A stretch of 64,000 nucleotides of DNA from Mycobacterium sp. 050128 (GCF_036409155.1 NZ_JAZGLW010000001.1:2418001-2482000), one strand, 5' to 3'. Shown: positions 8,634 to 17,437, counted from the first letter of the stretch. A program made the numbers and translations. The notes: a model not told the origin generated them from the sequence alone.

Positions 8634-9901
8634 TCGCGCGGATTGCGGTGCGACGGGCGCTCGTCGTCGGTTGTTGTGTGGCGTTGTCGGTGTCGGGATG
8701 TGCCTTCCATGGCCTGAATTCGTTGCCGTTGCCCGGAGCGGTCGGGCGTGGGCCGGGGGCCAACGTTTATCACGTCGAGTTGCCGAATGTTGGCACGATG
8801 GAGTCGAATTCGCCGGTGATGGTCGACGACGTGGTCGTGGGCAGTGTCGGTGAGATGCGGGTGCAGGGTTGGCATGCCGACGTCGAGATCTCGGTCAAGC
8901 GCGATGTGGTGGTTCCGGCCAATGTGGTGGCCACCGTCGGGCAGACCAGTCTGCTGGGTTCGATGCATGTGGAGCTCAATACGCCGCTGGGCCAGCAGGG
9001 AACGGGTCGGCTTCAGCCGGGTGCGACGATTCCGTTGAGCCGCTCGACCGCGTATCCGTCGACCGAGCAGACGTTGTCGTCGCTGGGCGCGGTGGTCAAC
9101 GGCGGCGGACTGGGACAGATCGGGGAGGTCATTCACAACTTCTCGGCCGCGCTGTCCGGGCATGAGGGTGCGGCGCGTGATCTGCTGACGCGTCTGGACA
9201 CGTTTGTGGGGACGCTGGATCAGCAACGCGACAACATCGTTGAGTCGATTCAGGCATTGAACCGGCTATCGGGCACCTTCGCCGCGCAGCGGGACGTGTT
9301 GACCGAGGCGCTGCATAAGATTCCGCCGGCCCTTGATGTGTTGATCAAGGAACGCCCGCGGCTGACGGAAGCGCTGGATCACCTTCGGGCGTTCAGCAAC
9401 ACAGCGTCCCGGTTGGTCAACGACGCGCAGGACGACCTGGTGAAGAACCTCAAAAACCTGGAGCCGGCCATCAAGGCGCTCGCCGACGTCGGACCGGAGT
9501 TCGGCATGGCGATCGCGGCGGGTTTCGTGTTCCCGTTCACCCAGAACTTCGTCGACCGCGCGGTCCGCGGCGACTACTTCAACCTGCACGTCGATCTCGA
9601 CCTGTCGATCCCACGGCTTAAGAAGGGATTGCTGTTGGGGACCCACTGGGGCCAGCTGGACGAGCCCGTACCACCGGAGCCCGGGGATCCGTATCGAATG
9701 AACTACACCCTCGATCCGTTGCACGACCCCGTGCGGCCGCCGTGGATCGACCCCAATGCGCTGCCGCTGCCCGCGCCGCCGCCGGGATTTGGTCCGCTGC
9801 CCGGGCCACCACCGGCCCAGACGCCCGACGCGAGTCTTGGTCAGACGCCACCGCTGCCCGGCCCGTCGCCGGCAACGGCACCGACGGGAGGTGGTGGATA
9901 G
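8630..9901 (+). CDS. mceE: MCE family lipoprotein, E subunit (LprK-like)
   Basis: A 423-residue protein with a lipoprotein signal: a hydrophobic run after MIARIAVRRALVVG ending in the lipobox VSGC, with the acylated cysteine at residue 24. E subunits of mycobacterial mce operons are characteristically lipoproteins (LprK in mce1). The Mce domain follows (VYHVELPNVGTMESNSPVMV), then helices and a Pro-rich tail. The start overlaps mceD and the TAG stop abuts the mceF ATG. Confidence 0.94.
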   Translation: MIARIAVRRALVVGCCVALSVSGCAFHGLNSLPLPGAVGRGPGANVYHVELPNVGTMESNSPVMVDDVVVGSVGEMRVQGWHADVEISVKRDVVVPANVVATVGQTSLLGSMHVELNTPLGQQGTGRLQPGATIPLSRSTAYPSTEQTLSSLGAVVNGGGLGQIGEVIHNFSAALSGHEGAARDLLTRLDTFVGTLDQQRDNIVESIQALNRLSGTFAAQRDVLTEALHKIPPALDVLIKERPRLTEALDHLRAFSNTASRLVNDAQDDLVKNLKNLEPAIKALADVGPEFGMAIAAGFVFPFTQNFVDRAVRGDYFNLHVDLDLSIPRLKKGLLLGTHWGQLDEPVPPEPGDPYRMNYTLDPLHDPVRPPWIDPNALPLPAPPPGFGPLPGPPPAQTPDASLGQTPPLPGPSPATAPTGGGG

Positions 9902-11638
9902 ATGCTGACGCGCTTTGTCCGGCTCCAGCTTTGGATTTTCACGATCGTCGGGACCATCGGCGTGATCTCGATGGTCTTGTTCTACATCCAAGCGCCCACC
10001 CTGTTGGGCATCGGCCGGATGACGGTGACGCTGGAGCTGCCGGCTACCGGCGGCCTGTACCAGTTTTCGAATGTGACCTACCGCGGCGTTCAGCTCGGCA
10101 AGGTCACCTCGGTGGGGTTGACGCCGACCGGTGCGAAAGCGACGCTGTCCCTTAACACTTCACCCAAAGTTCCCGCGGACCTGACGGCGGAGGTACTCAG
10201 CGTCTCCGCGGTAGGTGAGCAGTATGTTGACCTACGGCCCAAAACCGATTCACCGCCATACCTGCACGACGGCTCGGTTATCGCCGCGCGCGACACGACG
10301 ATTCCGCAAGCGGTCGGGCCGATGCTTGAGCAGCTCAATGCCTTGGTCGGCAGCATCCCTAAGACCAAACTCGGCCAATTGCTCGACGAGACCTTCCAGG
10401 GCTTCAACGGTTCCGGTTACGACCTGGGCTCACTGATCGATTCGTCGGAGACACTGTCCCGCGACTCCAACAGCGTCGTCGATCGCACCAAGGCACTCAC
10501 CGAAGACACTGGGCCGCTCTTGGATACACAGGAACAGACCACCGATTCGATCAGGACGTGGGCACGTAGCTTCGCAGGAATCACGGATGTGTTGGCGAAC
10601 AACGATTCCCACTTCCGCACCATCCTGCGAAACGGTCCCGATGCCGCGAACGAAGCGTCGCGGCTTCTCGAACAAATCAAACCGACGCTGCCGGTGTTGC
10701 TTGCCAACCTGACCACCATCGGGCAGATCGGCGTCACCTATCACCCCTCGATCGAGCAGCTGCTGGTATTGCTGCCGTCGGCGGTTGCTATCGAGCAGGC
10801 CGCTACGGGCGAAAACCATCCCGACGGTAAAGCCGTGGGTGACTTCGCTTTAACGATCGACGACCCGCCTATTTGCACGGTCAGCTTCATGCCGCCCAAC
10901 ACGTGGCGATCCCCGGACGACCTCAGCGACATCGACACCCCCGACGGGTTGTATTGCAAGCTTCCGCAGGACTCGCCGATGGCTGTTCGCGGTGCGCGCA
11001 ACTACCCCTGCATGGGTCACCCGGGTAAGCGCGCGCCCACCGTCGAAATCTGCAACAGCGACAAGCCGTTCATGCCGCTGGCGATGCGCCAGCACACGCT
11101 CGGCCCCTACCCGTTGGATCCGAATCTGCTCTCCCAGGGTGTGCCGCCCGACGACCGGATCACCGGCGACAACAGAATCTTCGCACCGGTGCAGGGAACG
11201 CCGCTGCCGCCGGGAGCGGTGCCGCGCGGCACACCCGCGGGCCCGCGGGGAGAAAATCCACCATCGGGCACGGTGGGAGCGGCTGTACCGCCGGTGCCGT
11301 CGGGACCAACGCTGAGACCCATATCGCCGATGTCGGCGGACCTCCCGACTTTCGCGCCACTCGACGTTCCCGCAGCGGGTGAGCTTCCCGCAACACCGCC
11401 GCCGCCACCGGCACCACCCGCGGCACCCGCACCACCGGATCAAGTCGACGCTGGACAGCCGCAGGCCGCGCCAAGTGCGTTCGGAGCCAACGGATCTAAG
11501 CCCGCGCCGTCGATCGTGGTGGCGAAGTACGATCCGCGCACTGGTCGTTACGTCGGTCCGGACGGGAAGTTGTACGAGCAGTCGGATCTCGCGCCTGCGA
11601 AAGCGCCCAAGACGTGGAAGGACATGCTTCCCACCTGA
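9902..11638 (+). CDS. mceF: MCE family protein, F subunit
   Basis: A 578-residue last gene of the operon. An anchor lies at about residues 10-30 and is followed by an Mce domain (GGLYQFSNVTYRGVQLGKVT) and a conserved central region with paired cysteines. A long Pro/Ala-rich tail ends in a small motif, RYVGPDGKLYEQSDL and then WKDMLPT, seen at the end of several mycobacterial MceF proteins. Its ATG starts immediately after the mceE stop. No terminator hairpin was seen after 11638; the next gene converges from the right. Confidence 0.94.
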   Translation: MLTRFVRLQLWIFTIVGTIGVISMVLFYIQAPTLLGIGRMTVTLELPATGGLYQFSNVTYRGVQLGKVTSVGLTPTGAKATLSLNTSPKVPADLTAEVLSVSAVGEQYVDLRPKTDSPPYLHDGSVIAARDTTIPQAVGPMLEQLNALVGSIPKTKLGQLLDETFQGFNGSGYDLGSLIDSSETLSRDSNSVVDRTKALTEDTGPLLDTQEQTTDSIRTWARSFAGITDVLANNDSHFRTILRNGPDAANEASRLLEQIKPTLPVLLANLTTIGQIGVTYHPSIEQLLVLLPSAVAIEQAATGENHPDGKAVGDFALTIDDPPICTVSFMPPNTWRSPDDLSDIDTPDGLYCKLPQDSPMAVRGARNYPCMGHPGKRAPTVEICNSDKPFMPLAMRQHTLGPYPLDPNLLSQGVPPDDRITGDNRIFAPVQGTPLPPGAVPRGTPAGPRGENPPSGTVGAAVPPVPSGPTLRPISPMSADLPTFAPLDVPAAGELPATPPPPPAPPAAPAPPDQVDAGQPQAAPSAFGANGSKPAPSIVVAKYDPRTGRYVGPDGKLYEQSDLAPAKAPKTWKDMLPT

Positions 11639-11691
11639 CGCCGCTGAGGGGGCTGGGAAGCGACGGTGGCGGTGCAGCTACGACCGCTTGG

Positions 11692-12213
11692 TCAGGAGAC
11701 CTGATCCAGCCGCAACGGCATCGCGATGTCAAGCCACTGGTTTTGCCCGCAAGCACCGCTTGGCCCGACCGTCTTGTCCTTGCCGGACAAGGTCCGCGAC
11801 CCGATTTGAAATCCACCGTTATCGTTCACAGGGAAGAAAGAGAAGGTCTGCTGTCCGGGGAACGCGGTACCGTCCTCGCACCGCTCCCAATTCGGCACTT
11901 CGCGTCTCGCCTTCCACACCTGCCCATCATTGAGATAGAGGGGCGCGGTCCATCCCTGGTCGCTTCGCACCGTTCCGTGGCATTCCTGGAATGAGTCGCA
12001 CGTCGAGCTGATCGTCCATGTTTGGTAGACCGTCGGCTCGCCGAAGTATTGATCGTTTCGCTGGGCCCAATCACCGATGGACGTAACGTGATACGTCCCA
12101 TTAAGGGCCACTTCTTCCTTGGTTGTTGCCTGGGCCGTGGAGGCAGTGGCCAATCCGCCAAATACGGTGGCGGCCACCAGCGTTGCGGTGGTGAGTGTCT
12201 TAGCTGAACGCAT
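11692..12213 (-). CDS. Secreted mycobacterial protein of unknown function
   Basis: 173 residues with a Sec-type signal peptide: a basic start (MRSAKTLTT), a hydrophobic core, and a likely cleavage after TASTAQA near residue 29. The mature part has a Trp/Tyr-rich first half (TYHVTSIGDWAQ, VYQTWTISSTC) and four cysteines that could pair outside the cell. Small secreted proteins with this repeated Trp-Thr pattern occur in mycobacteria, but I do not recognise a function. It is transcribed toward mceF. An ATTCTCGAG block at 12235-12243, also present at 371, lies just upstream. Confidence 0.75.
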   Translation of the reverse strand: MRSAKTLTTATLVAATVFGGLATASTAQATTKEEVALNGTYHVTSIGDWAQRNDQYFGEPTVYQTWTISSTCDSFQECHGTVRSDQGWTAPLYLNDGQVWKARREVPNWERCEDGTAFPGQQTFSFFPVNDNGGFQIGSRTLSGKDKTVGPSGACGQNQWLDIAMPLRLDQVS

Positions 12214-12292
12214 CAGGAACTCCTAGAGCGCATAATTCTCGAGCGTTGACGTTACACCGTTTTGGCCGACCAGGTAACGGTTAGGGACGCAC

Positions 12293-12898
12293 TCACCCGA
12301 CCGGCTCAAATTTCGCGATCAGCCAGGAACCGTTGACCTTTGTCAGCGTGACCACGACGGCGCTTTTGTTCTGCGCGGGATCTTTCTTTTGCATGCTGGC
12401 CGTGGTCTGGTCGACGAAAATCAGCACGACAGCCGAATCGGGATGCAAATCCGAAATCGCGGCCCGAACCACCTTGGCCGACGCCGTCAGGTGCCCCTCC
12501 TTCGCGGTCGGCCCGACGATATCGGCGGTGAATTTGCTGTAGTAGGCCAAAAACTCGCCGGTGAGATGCGATTTCGCCGTGGCGAAATCGCGATCCAAAT
12601 GGTCATAGGAATACGTCAACACCGCCGCGGCACCGTCTGACGCCGCCTGGATTGCGCGATGTGCCGCGGCGTCGTCGACCCGCTGATCCGGCCGGTACAC
12701 GACGATGTACACACCGGCAGCAACCCCCACGGTGGCAATTACCAACGTTGTCGCGATTATCGAACGCCATTTCGCCAACAACCGGCGGCCGATCGCTGCC
12801 AGCCGACGCATGCGCGCCGCCGTGCCGGCGGGCGGAATTTCAGGGTCGTCAGTAGGTGTTTCGGTGGCCCCCAGCGACGAACCATGCTCGACAGTCAT
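12293..12898 (-). CDS. Mce-associated membrane protein (Mam family)
   Basis: A 201-residue protein with one membrane segment at about residues 47-68, preceded by basic residues. The outer domain has the Mam pattern: AILTYSYDHLDRDF-like text (here AVLTYSYDHLDRDFATAKSH), then FLAYYSKFTADIV and a C-terminal strand ending GSWLIAKFEPVG. Mam proteins are usually encoded beside mce genes and are thought to stabilise or assist the Mce transporter; that role is family knowledge, not shown here. The start overlaps the stop of the upstream Mam gene (ATGA), so the two form one operon, opposite in strand to the mce operon. Confidence 0.88.
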   Translation of the reverse strand: MTVEHGSSLGATETPTDDPEIPPAGTAARMRRLAAIGRRLLAKWRSIIATTLVIATVGVAAGVYIVVYRPDQRVDDAAAHRAIQAASDGAAAVLTYSYDHLDRDFATAKSHLTGEFLAYYSKFTADIVGPTAKEGHLTASAKVVRAAISDLHPDSAVVLIFVDQTTASMQKKDPAQNKSAVVVTLTKVNGSWLIAKFEPVG

Positions 12899-13638
12899 GA
12901 GAGATAGTCAATTTTCGACATTTTGAGCTGGCCGTGGTCGCGGTTCAAGGTGACGCTCAGCCGGAACAAGGCCGGCGGCGGCTTCTCGTTATCCGGACCA
13001 GTGGCATCGGTTTTCGCCGCCACGAGCACGACTCCTGAATTGTCGCTCAATGATTCGACGGCGACAGCTTCGACGGTGACCTTGCTGCCGATCTTCGAGT
13101 CCTGGGCCTTTTTGACCATCAGTACCGAGATCGCCGACAGTTGGCCGTTGAGGTCCCCCGTCGTGGCATCGATCATGCGCTGGACGTCCGCTTTGGCATG
13201 ATCGGGGTCAATCGACATCAGCGCCGTGATCCCTTGCCGGGCGGCAGCAGCAAACTCCACGGCGAGCTGGCGATGATGCGCCACGGAGCGGTGCTGCCAC
13301 AGCATGTAACCGCTCGCACCGGCAGATGCGCAGGCGATCACGATGCCGACGCCAACAGCTATTGCTTTGCGCGCTGGACGGCGAAGCGACTTTGCGCGGC
13401 GCTGCTTGGCATCTGGGGACACGGCACCGGTTTCTGCTGCCTGGCGCAGCCGTGCCAGGCGTGCCTTAGCCGCCTCGGCGCGCGCTTCAGCCTCGGCAAC
13501 TTCGTCTTCTGGGGCCGTTTCCGATGCGGGCGCCGGGACCGCGGAGTCGACCCCCGAGCGCGACTGTGGTTCATCGGGATTGGTCACATCCGCCGGGTCA
13601 CCACAATCGTCGGCGTCGGGCCCGTCCGGATCGTGCAC
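12895..13638 (-). CDS. Mce-associated membrane protein (Mam family), second copy
   Basis: The protein has an acidic N-terminus, an Ala/Arg/Glu-rich probable coiled coil (about residues 45-68), one membrane helix (about 91-113), and an outer domain with MSIDPDHAKADVQRMIDATTG and a final MSKIDYLS. This is a typical Mam layout. I place the start at GTG 13638, giving 247 residues. An ATG at 13698 or an opening as far as 13830 is also in frame, but those add Cys- and Arg-rich sequence unlike Mam proteins and would overlap the divergent gene. The stop overlaps the next Mam gene. Confidence 0.8.
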   Translation of the reverse strand: MHDPDGPDADDCGDPADVTNPDEPQSRSGVDSAVPAPASETAPEDEVAEAEARAEAAKARLARLRQAAETGAVSPDAKQRRAKSLRRPARKAIAVGVGIVIACASAGASGYMLWQHRSVAHHRQLAVEFAAAARQGITALMSIDPDHAKADVQRMIDATTGDLNGQLSAISVLMVKKAQDSKIGSKVTVEAVAVESLSDNSGVVLVAAKTDATGPDNEKPPPALFRLSVTLNRDHGQLKMSKIDYLS

Positions 13639-13821
13639 GGAGAGGCAGCTTATCACTTCGGCCCGGGCGCAAGGCCTGATCGGTTGGCCGCTTGCCATCG
13701 CTTTTACATGCGGAAATACGCGGTCGTCAGGAAAAGAGGCGCAATAGCGTTCGAGGGCCCTGGCATGGATTGGCGTTCCCGCGTGCGCGATCTTCTCCAA
13801 CCAGGAGAATTTTCTTTTCAG

Positions 13822-14241
13822 GTGTGGCAAAGTAATCGGGTGCGATTAATCGTGGCCCTCATTGCCGCGTTGCTCGGCACCGGTGTGCTGGCGGCGCCGC
13901 CGTCGTTGGCCGGGCCCACCGTCTGCGACTACCCCGATTGCACGCCGGGCATCATGCCGCATCAGGTCCTCGGGGCGCCGTGTGACAACACCACCTACTA
14001 CGCCTTCGGTGTCGCGGATGGTTATGTCTCCTTCGCCTCGCAGCCCGGTCGACTCATGTTCTGCGGTTCGCCGAGGAGATATCAGCCGCGATGGTTCCGG
14101 TCACCTCCGATGGCGGGAGTCAAGGAGGAAGGCGCGAACTGCGAGAACTACCAGAACTACGTCGCACAGGCGCCCGATGGCCTATTCCTGATCTGTTTTG
14201 CCCATGACGGCATTATGAGCTGGATCCGCGCCGACACTTAG
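13822..14241 (+). CDS. Small secreted cysteine-rich mycobacterial protein
   Basis: About 139 residues from GTG 13822, behind CCAGGAGA. A hydrophobic signal (VRLIVALIAALLGTGVLAAP) ends near SLAG, giving a mature protein starting GPTVCDYPDC. It has seven cysteines in all, consistent with extracellular disulfides. Similar small exported proteins occur in mycobacteria without assigned function. In-frame sequence extends further upstream but overlaps the Mam gene and is not a plausible signal peptide. GTG 13840 is an alternative start. Confidence 0.68.
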   Translation: MWQSNRVRLIVALIAALLGTGVLAAPPSLAGPTVCDYPDCTPGIMPHQVLGAPCDNTTYYAFGVADGYVSFASQPGRLMFCGSPRRYQPRWFRSPPMAGVKEEGANCENYQNYVAQAPDGLFLICFAHDGIMSWIRADT

Positions 14242-14253
14242 CCCTACTCGGCC

Positions 14254-14856
14254 CTACTCGGTGGCCTCTCGATGCAGCCCGAGAAGCCGCCTGATCATGA
14301 CGGTAAGCCGTTCGAGCAATGTGTCGTCGTCGATGTCGGCCAGCAGCGGGTGCATGACCGCCGTGCTGATCGCGCCGGAGAACATGGCCGCCTCGATCCG
14401 ACCGTCGAGGCCGGCATCGCTTAGCAGTCCGTCGTACAACCGGTCCATAAAGCGTTGAAACGGCTTGTGTTCGGCCAGCAGCCGCACCACGACGGGATCG
14501 AACTGCAGCGTGCGCACCAGCCGGCGGTCGCGGACCGCCATTTCAACGACGCTCTCCAGCAGCGCATCCCGCGCTTGCGGTCCGTTGCCGTGCGCCTCGG
14601 CTGCCTCCAGCGCGGGAAGCAGCCGTCCGAGCTCGCGCTCGGTAACCGCGATCACGATCTGATCCTTGGTCCGGAATTGGTGGTACACAGCAGCTTTGGT
14701 GATCCCAACCGCGTCGGCGATCATCTGCAGCGACGTACCGCTGACGCCGTGCTGGGCGAACAGGTCGAGCGCCGCATCGAGCACCCGCGTTCTGGGAGGG
14801 CTGTAGTGAACAACTCTCAGCGCTTCATCGCTGACCGGCTGCTCCGCTGTACCCAC
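14254..14856 (-). CDS. TetR-family transcriptional regulator
   Basis: 200 residues from GTG 14856. The N-terminal helix-turn-helix is clear at about residues 22-68: RVLDAALDLFAQHG, GTSLQMIADAVGITKAAVYH, then QFRTKDQIV. The C-terminal ligand domain is all helical and typical in length. The gene is divergent from the membrane operon at 14960, and a perfect 18-bp palindrome lies between them, so it most likely represses that operon and itself. The ligand is unknown. Confidence 0.92.
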   Translation of the reverse strand: MGTAEQPVSDEALRVVHYSPPRTRVLDAALDLFAQHGVSGTSLQMIADAVGITKAAVYHQFRTKDQIVIAVTERELGRLLPALEAAEAHGNGPQARDALLESVVEMAVRDRRLVRTLQFDPVVVRLLAEHKPFQRFMDRLYDGLLSDAGLDGRIEAAMFSGAISTAVMHPLLADIDDDTLLERLTVMIRRLLGLHREATE

Positions 14857-14887
14857 GGAACGAGCCTAGACGACCGGCTATTGACCC

Positions 14888-14911
14888 GAGGCTAGCCGTA
14901 CGGCTAGCTTC
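14888..14911. promoter_or_regulatory. Palindromic operator between TetR gene and membrane operon
   Basis: GCTAGCCGTACGGCTAGC at 14891-14908 is a perfect 18-bp palindrome; extended to 14888-14911 it has one mismatched pair. It lies 35 bases upstream of the TetR start and 52 bases upstream of the membrane gene at 14960, ideal for controlling both directions. Operator function is inferred from symmetry, length and position. Confidence 0.75.
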
Positions 14912-14959
14912 GGTACGAGCGAATCTAGCGCGGCGATTTCGTGCTGAAGGGAGTCACCG

Positions 14960-15736
14960 ATGACAGGCATCAGCGGGGGAGATGCAGCAGGTCGGCGAGC
15001 GGCGCCGCGGCCTAGGGACGGCGAGGTCATTCTGCTGTGGACATTGCCCGTCACGGTGATTCTGTGGATCGCCGGGTTCCTGCTGTTTCCGGGCTTCAAT
15101 CCGCCGATGTCACCCTCGATGCCGGCGGAACAGGTCGCCGCGTTCTACCGGGATCCGGCCCACATCCCGCAGATCCGGTACAGCATGATCGTGTTCAACT
15201 GGTTCGGCGTGTGCCTCGTCCCGATCCTGGCCTTGATCGTGCTGCAGATCCGCCGAATGGCACACCGGACGCCGATCTTCTCCTACGCGATGCTGGGCTG
15301 CGTGGCCGGCGGTCCGACGTTGTTTCTCGTCGCCAATGTCTGCTGGCTACTGGCCGCATTTCGCCCCGAGCGCAGCCCGGAGCTGACTCAGCTGCTCAAC
15401 GATTTCGGCTGGATGACCTTCACCATCCTGGTCCCGTTCCTGATCGGCCAGAGTGTGATCCTGGCTGTGGCAATCTATTTCGATGATCAAGCGCGACCCG
15501 TGTTTCCCCGCTGGGTAGCCCACTTCAACCTTCTGGTAGCCGCCGCGTTAGTGCCCGCAGCCTTTGTCGCAGTGTCACTGACCGGTCCGCTGGCGTGGGA
15601 CGGCTTCCTGTCGTTCTGGGTGAAGAACGTTGCCATCGCGGTCTGGATCGTCGTGATGGGAGTTGCATTGGGACAGGCCATTTATCGCGAGCGCGCCGAG
15701 AACCCCGGGCGCCCGGACAAACTGGTCAACGCGTGA
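14960..15736 (+). CDS. Multi-pass membrane protein, paralogue of the next gene
   Basis: 258 residues with about six hydrophobic segments. I do not recognise a named family. Landmarks shared with the downstream protein show the two are paralogues: FRPERSPELTQLLNDFGWM against LRPERNPEVIGWLYDFAFL, then VFPRWVAHFNLL against VFPKWFGYLNLC, then GPLAWDGFLSFW against GVLAWDGEIAWW. It is first in an operon that continues with oxidase subunit III- and IV-like genes, which suggests a membrane redox role, but no metal-ligand pattern is obvious. Its stop overlaps the next GTG start. Confidence 0.82.
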   Translation: MTGISGGDAAGRRAAPRPRDGEVILLWTLPVTVILWIAGFLLFPGFNPPMSPSMPAEQVAAFYRDPAHIPQIRYSMIVFNWFGVCLVPILALIVLQIRRMAHRTPIFSYAMLGCVAGGPTLFLVANVCWLLAAFRPERSPELTQLLNDFGWMTFTILVPFLIGQSVILAVAIYFDDQARPVFPRWVAHFNLLVAAALVPAAFVAVSLTGPLAWDGFLSFWVKNVAIAVWIVVMGVALGQAIYRERAENPGRPDKLVNA

Positions 15737-16548
15737 GTGCGGTAATCACACCGCCGACCTCGCCGGCCACGCCCCCTTCCGGCCCGCTGCATCACCGAAT
15801 CGCCTGGCACCTGCGCCACAACCCCAAGCGTGAACTCTGGTTGGCGTGGTGGGTGCTCGTCGTCTTCTACAACGTGTTCTTCCCGGTGTTCTTCATCATC
15901 GCGCAAGTTCAGCCGCCACCGGAGCCCACCTGGGACCTCGCGACGCAGGTCCACTGGTTCCAGGAGCGCCACCTGGGCATACCGCTTGGTTTCGGCATCA
16001 TCTTCGCGATCAGCGGCGCGATCGCGACCAACAATGCCCTGATCGCATATTCAATGCGGCGCATGTCGGTCAGCCGCGCGTTCGGTTACTCGTATCTGAT
16101 CATCTACTCGCTCAGTGCGGTTCCCGGCATGATCCTGCTCAACATCGCGCTTCTCGTCGGGACGTTGCGACCAGAGCGCAACCCGGAGGTGATCGGCTGG
16201 CTCTACGATTTCGCCTTCTTGTCGTTTGACGGAACGATGGGAGTCTTCCTGATCGGCTCGCTGATCTGGATGGTCGCGATCCTGCTCGACAAGAATCGAG
16301 TGTTCCCGAAGTGGTTCGGCTACCTCAACCTGTGCAACGCGCTGACCGAAGTCGTCGTCGCCCCCTGCTGGATTTTCCGGCGGGGTGTGTTGGCCTGGGA
16401 CGGCGAGATTGCCTGGTGGCTCGACATGGTCGTGTTCGGCATTTACCAAGTCACCTTCGTCGTCATGCTGTATCGGATGATCCGGCGCGAAGACTTCGGC
16501 ACCGGACAGTTGCCGGACTTCCCGCCGAAAAAGGTTGTTGCGCAATGA
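15733..16548 (+). CDS. Multi-pass membrane protein, paralogue of the previous gene
   Basis: 271 residues from GTG 15733 (GTGA overlap with the previous stop). About six membrane segments follow a Pro-rich, His-containing start. Conserved blocks shared with its upstream neighbour (RPER.PE, VFPkW, LAWDG) mark a tandem duplication that has diverged strongly. Function unknown. The stop overlaps the ATG of the subunit III-like gene, so the pair is translationally linked to the oxidase-type genes. Confidence 0.82.
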   Translation: MSAVITPPTSPATPPSGPLHHRIAWHLRHNPKRELWLAWWVLVVFYNVFFPVFFIIAQVQPPPEPTWDLATQVHWFQERHLGIPLGFGIIFAISGAIATNNALIAYSMRRMSVSRAFGYSYLIIYSLSAVPGMILLNIALLVGTLRPERNPEVIGWLYDFAFLSFDGTMGVFLIGSLIWMVAILLDKNRVFPKWFGYLNLCNALTEVVVAPCWIFRRGVLAWDGEIAWWLDMVVFGIYQVTFVVMLYRMIRREDFGTGQLPDFPPKKVVAQ

Positions 16549-17144
16549 CCGATCTCAAGACCGACCTCGCCGACAAGGACCAGCGCCCCAGGTTCGTGCC
16601 CGGTCAGCCCGACATGTGGGCCTTCGTGTTGTTCGAGACCTTGGTTTTCACAGGGTATTTCGGCTTCTACCTGTTCTCCCGCGCCCGTAACGCCGAGCTT
16701 TTCATACACGCACAGGCGCACCTGGACCTGCGCATCGGAGTTTTCAACACTCTAGTCTTGCTGTTGAGTTCGTGGTCGGTAGCGCGGTGTGTTCAGTCGT
16801 CGCGCGCCGGCGAGTACCGGGCGGCGCTGCGAGATGTGTTCATCACGGCCGCAGTCGCCGCGGTGTTCCTCTTCTTCAAGGTGTTCGAGTGGGTCAGGCT
16901 GGTCAACAGCGGAAACGGGTTGGACAGCAACGACTTCTTCACCTACTACTTCTTCCTCACCGGCATTCACTTCGTCCATCTGCTGATCGGCTTCGTTGTC
17001 CTGGGCGTCATCGTTTACCAACTCCGAAGTGCGGCAACAAGACCGCGGGAATCCCAGGAAGTCGTGGAAACGTGCGCAACTTACTGGCACACCGTCGACT
17101 TCCTGTGGGTGCTCATCTTCGCCCTGCTGTACGTGGTGAGGTGA
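16545..17144 (+). CDS. Cytochrome c oxidase subunit III-like protein (NorE/CoxC type)
   Basis: 199 residues from the ATG at 16545. Five hydrophobic segments show the heme-copper oxidase subunit III pattern: PDMWAFVLFETLVFTGYFGF near the start, FFLTGIHFVHLLIGFVVLG, and YWHTVDFLWVLIFALLYVVR at the end. Its short length matches the NorE-like branch more than classic CtaE. No subunit I or II gene is nearby. It could serve as an accessory subunit for an oxidase encoded elsewhere or belong to an uncharacterised complex with its neighbours. The stop overlaps the next gene. Confidence 0.87.
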   Translation: MTDLKTDLADKDQRPRFVPGQPDMWAFVLFETLVFTGYFGFYLFSRARNAELFIHAQAHLDLRIGVFNTLVLLLSSWSVARCVQSSRAGEYRAALRDVFITAAVAAVFLFFKVFEWVRLVNSGNGLDSNDFFTYYFFLTGIHFVHLLIGFVVLGVIVYQLRSAATRPRESQEVVETCATYWHTVDFLWVLIFALLYVVR

Positions 17145-17437
17145 GTGTGAAATTCAACAAGCGGCTGCTGATCGTGTGGGTGATCCTGGCGTTGCTCACG
17201 CTCGGCTACCTGTGGATAGACCATTCGGCAGAGGGTCAGGCCGGGTCGCTGAAGCCCAGCGCAGTGGTGACAGCGAGCGTTATCGTGATCGCTCTCATCA
17301 AGGTGCGCATCATCTTTCGCGAATTCATGGAGGTGCGAAGCGCACCGGTCCTGCTCTGCCGGCTGACCGACGCCTGGATAGTGCTGATGGCCGTCGCGAT
17401 GCTCAGCTGCTATTTCGTCGGGATGCGGCTCGCGTAG
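17141..17437 (+). CDS. Cytochrome c oxidase subunit IV-like small membrane protein
   Basis: 98 residues from GTG 17141, which overlaps the previous stop (GTGA). Three hydrophobic segments, with the middle ALIKVRIIFREFMEVRSAP matching the signature of prokaryotic cytochrome oxidase subunit IV (NorF/COX4_pro) proteins. It completes the four-gene membrane operon. The 3' end overlaps the convergent P450 gene by 28 bases. Confidence 0.85.
   Translation: MSVKFNKRLLIVWVILALLTLGYLWIDHSAEGQAGSLKPSAVVTASVIVIALIKVRIIFREFMEVRSAPVLLCRLTDAWIVLMAVAMLSCYFVGMRLA

Noticed and set aside
13141..13821. Long 5' extension of the cysteine-rich secreted protein
   Set aside because: It would overlap the Mam gene antisense, and the signal peptide begins only near 13822.
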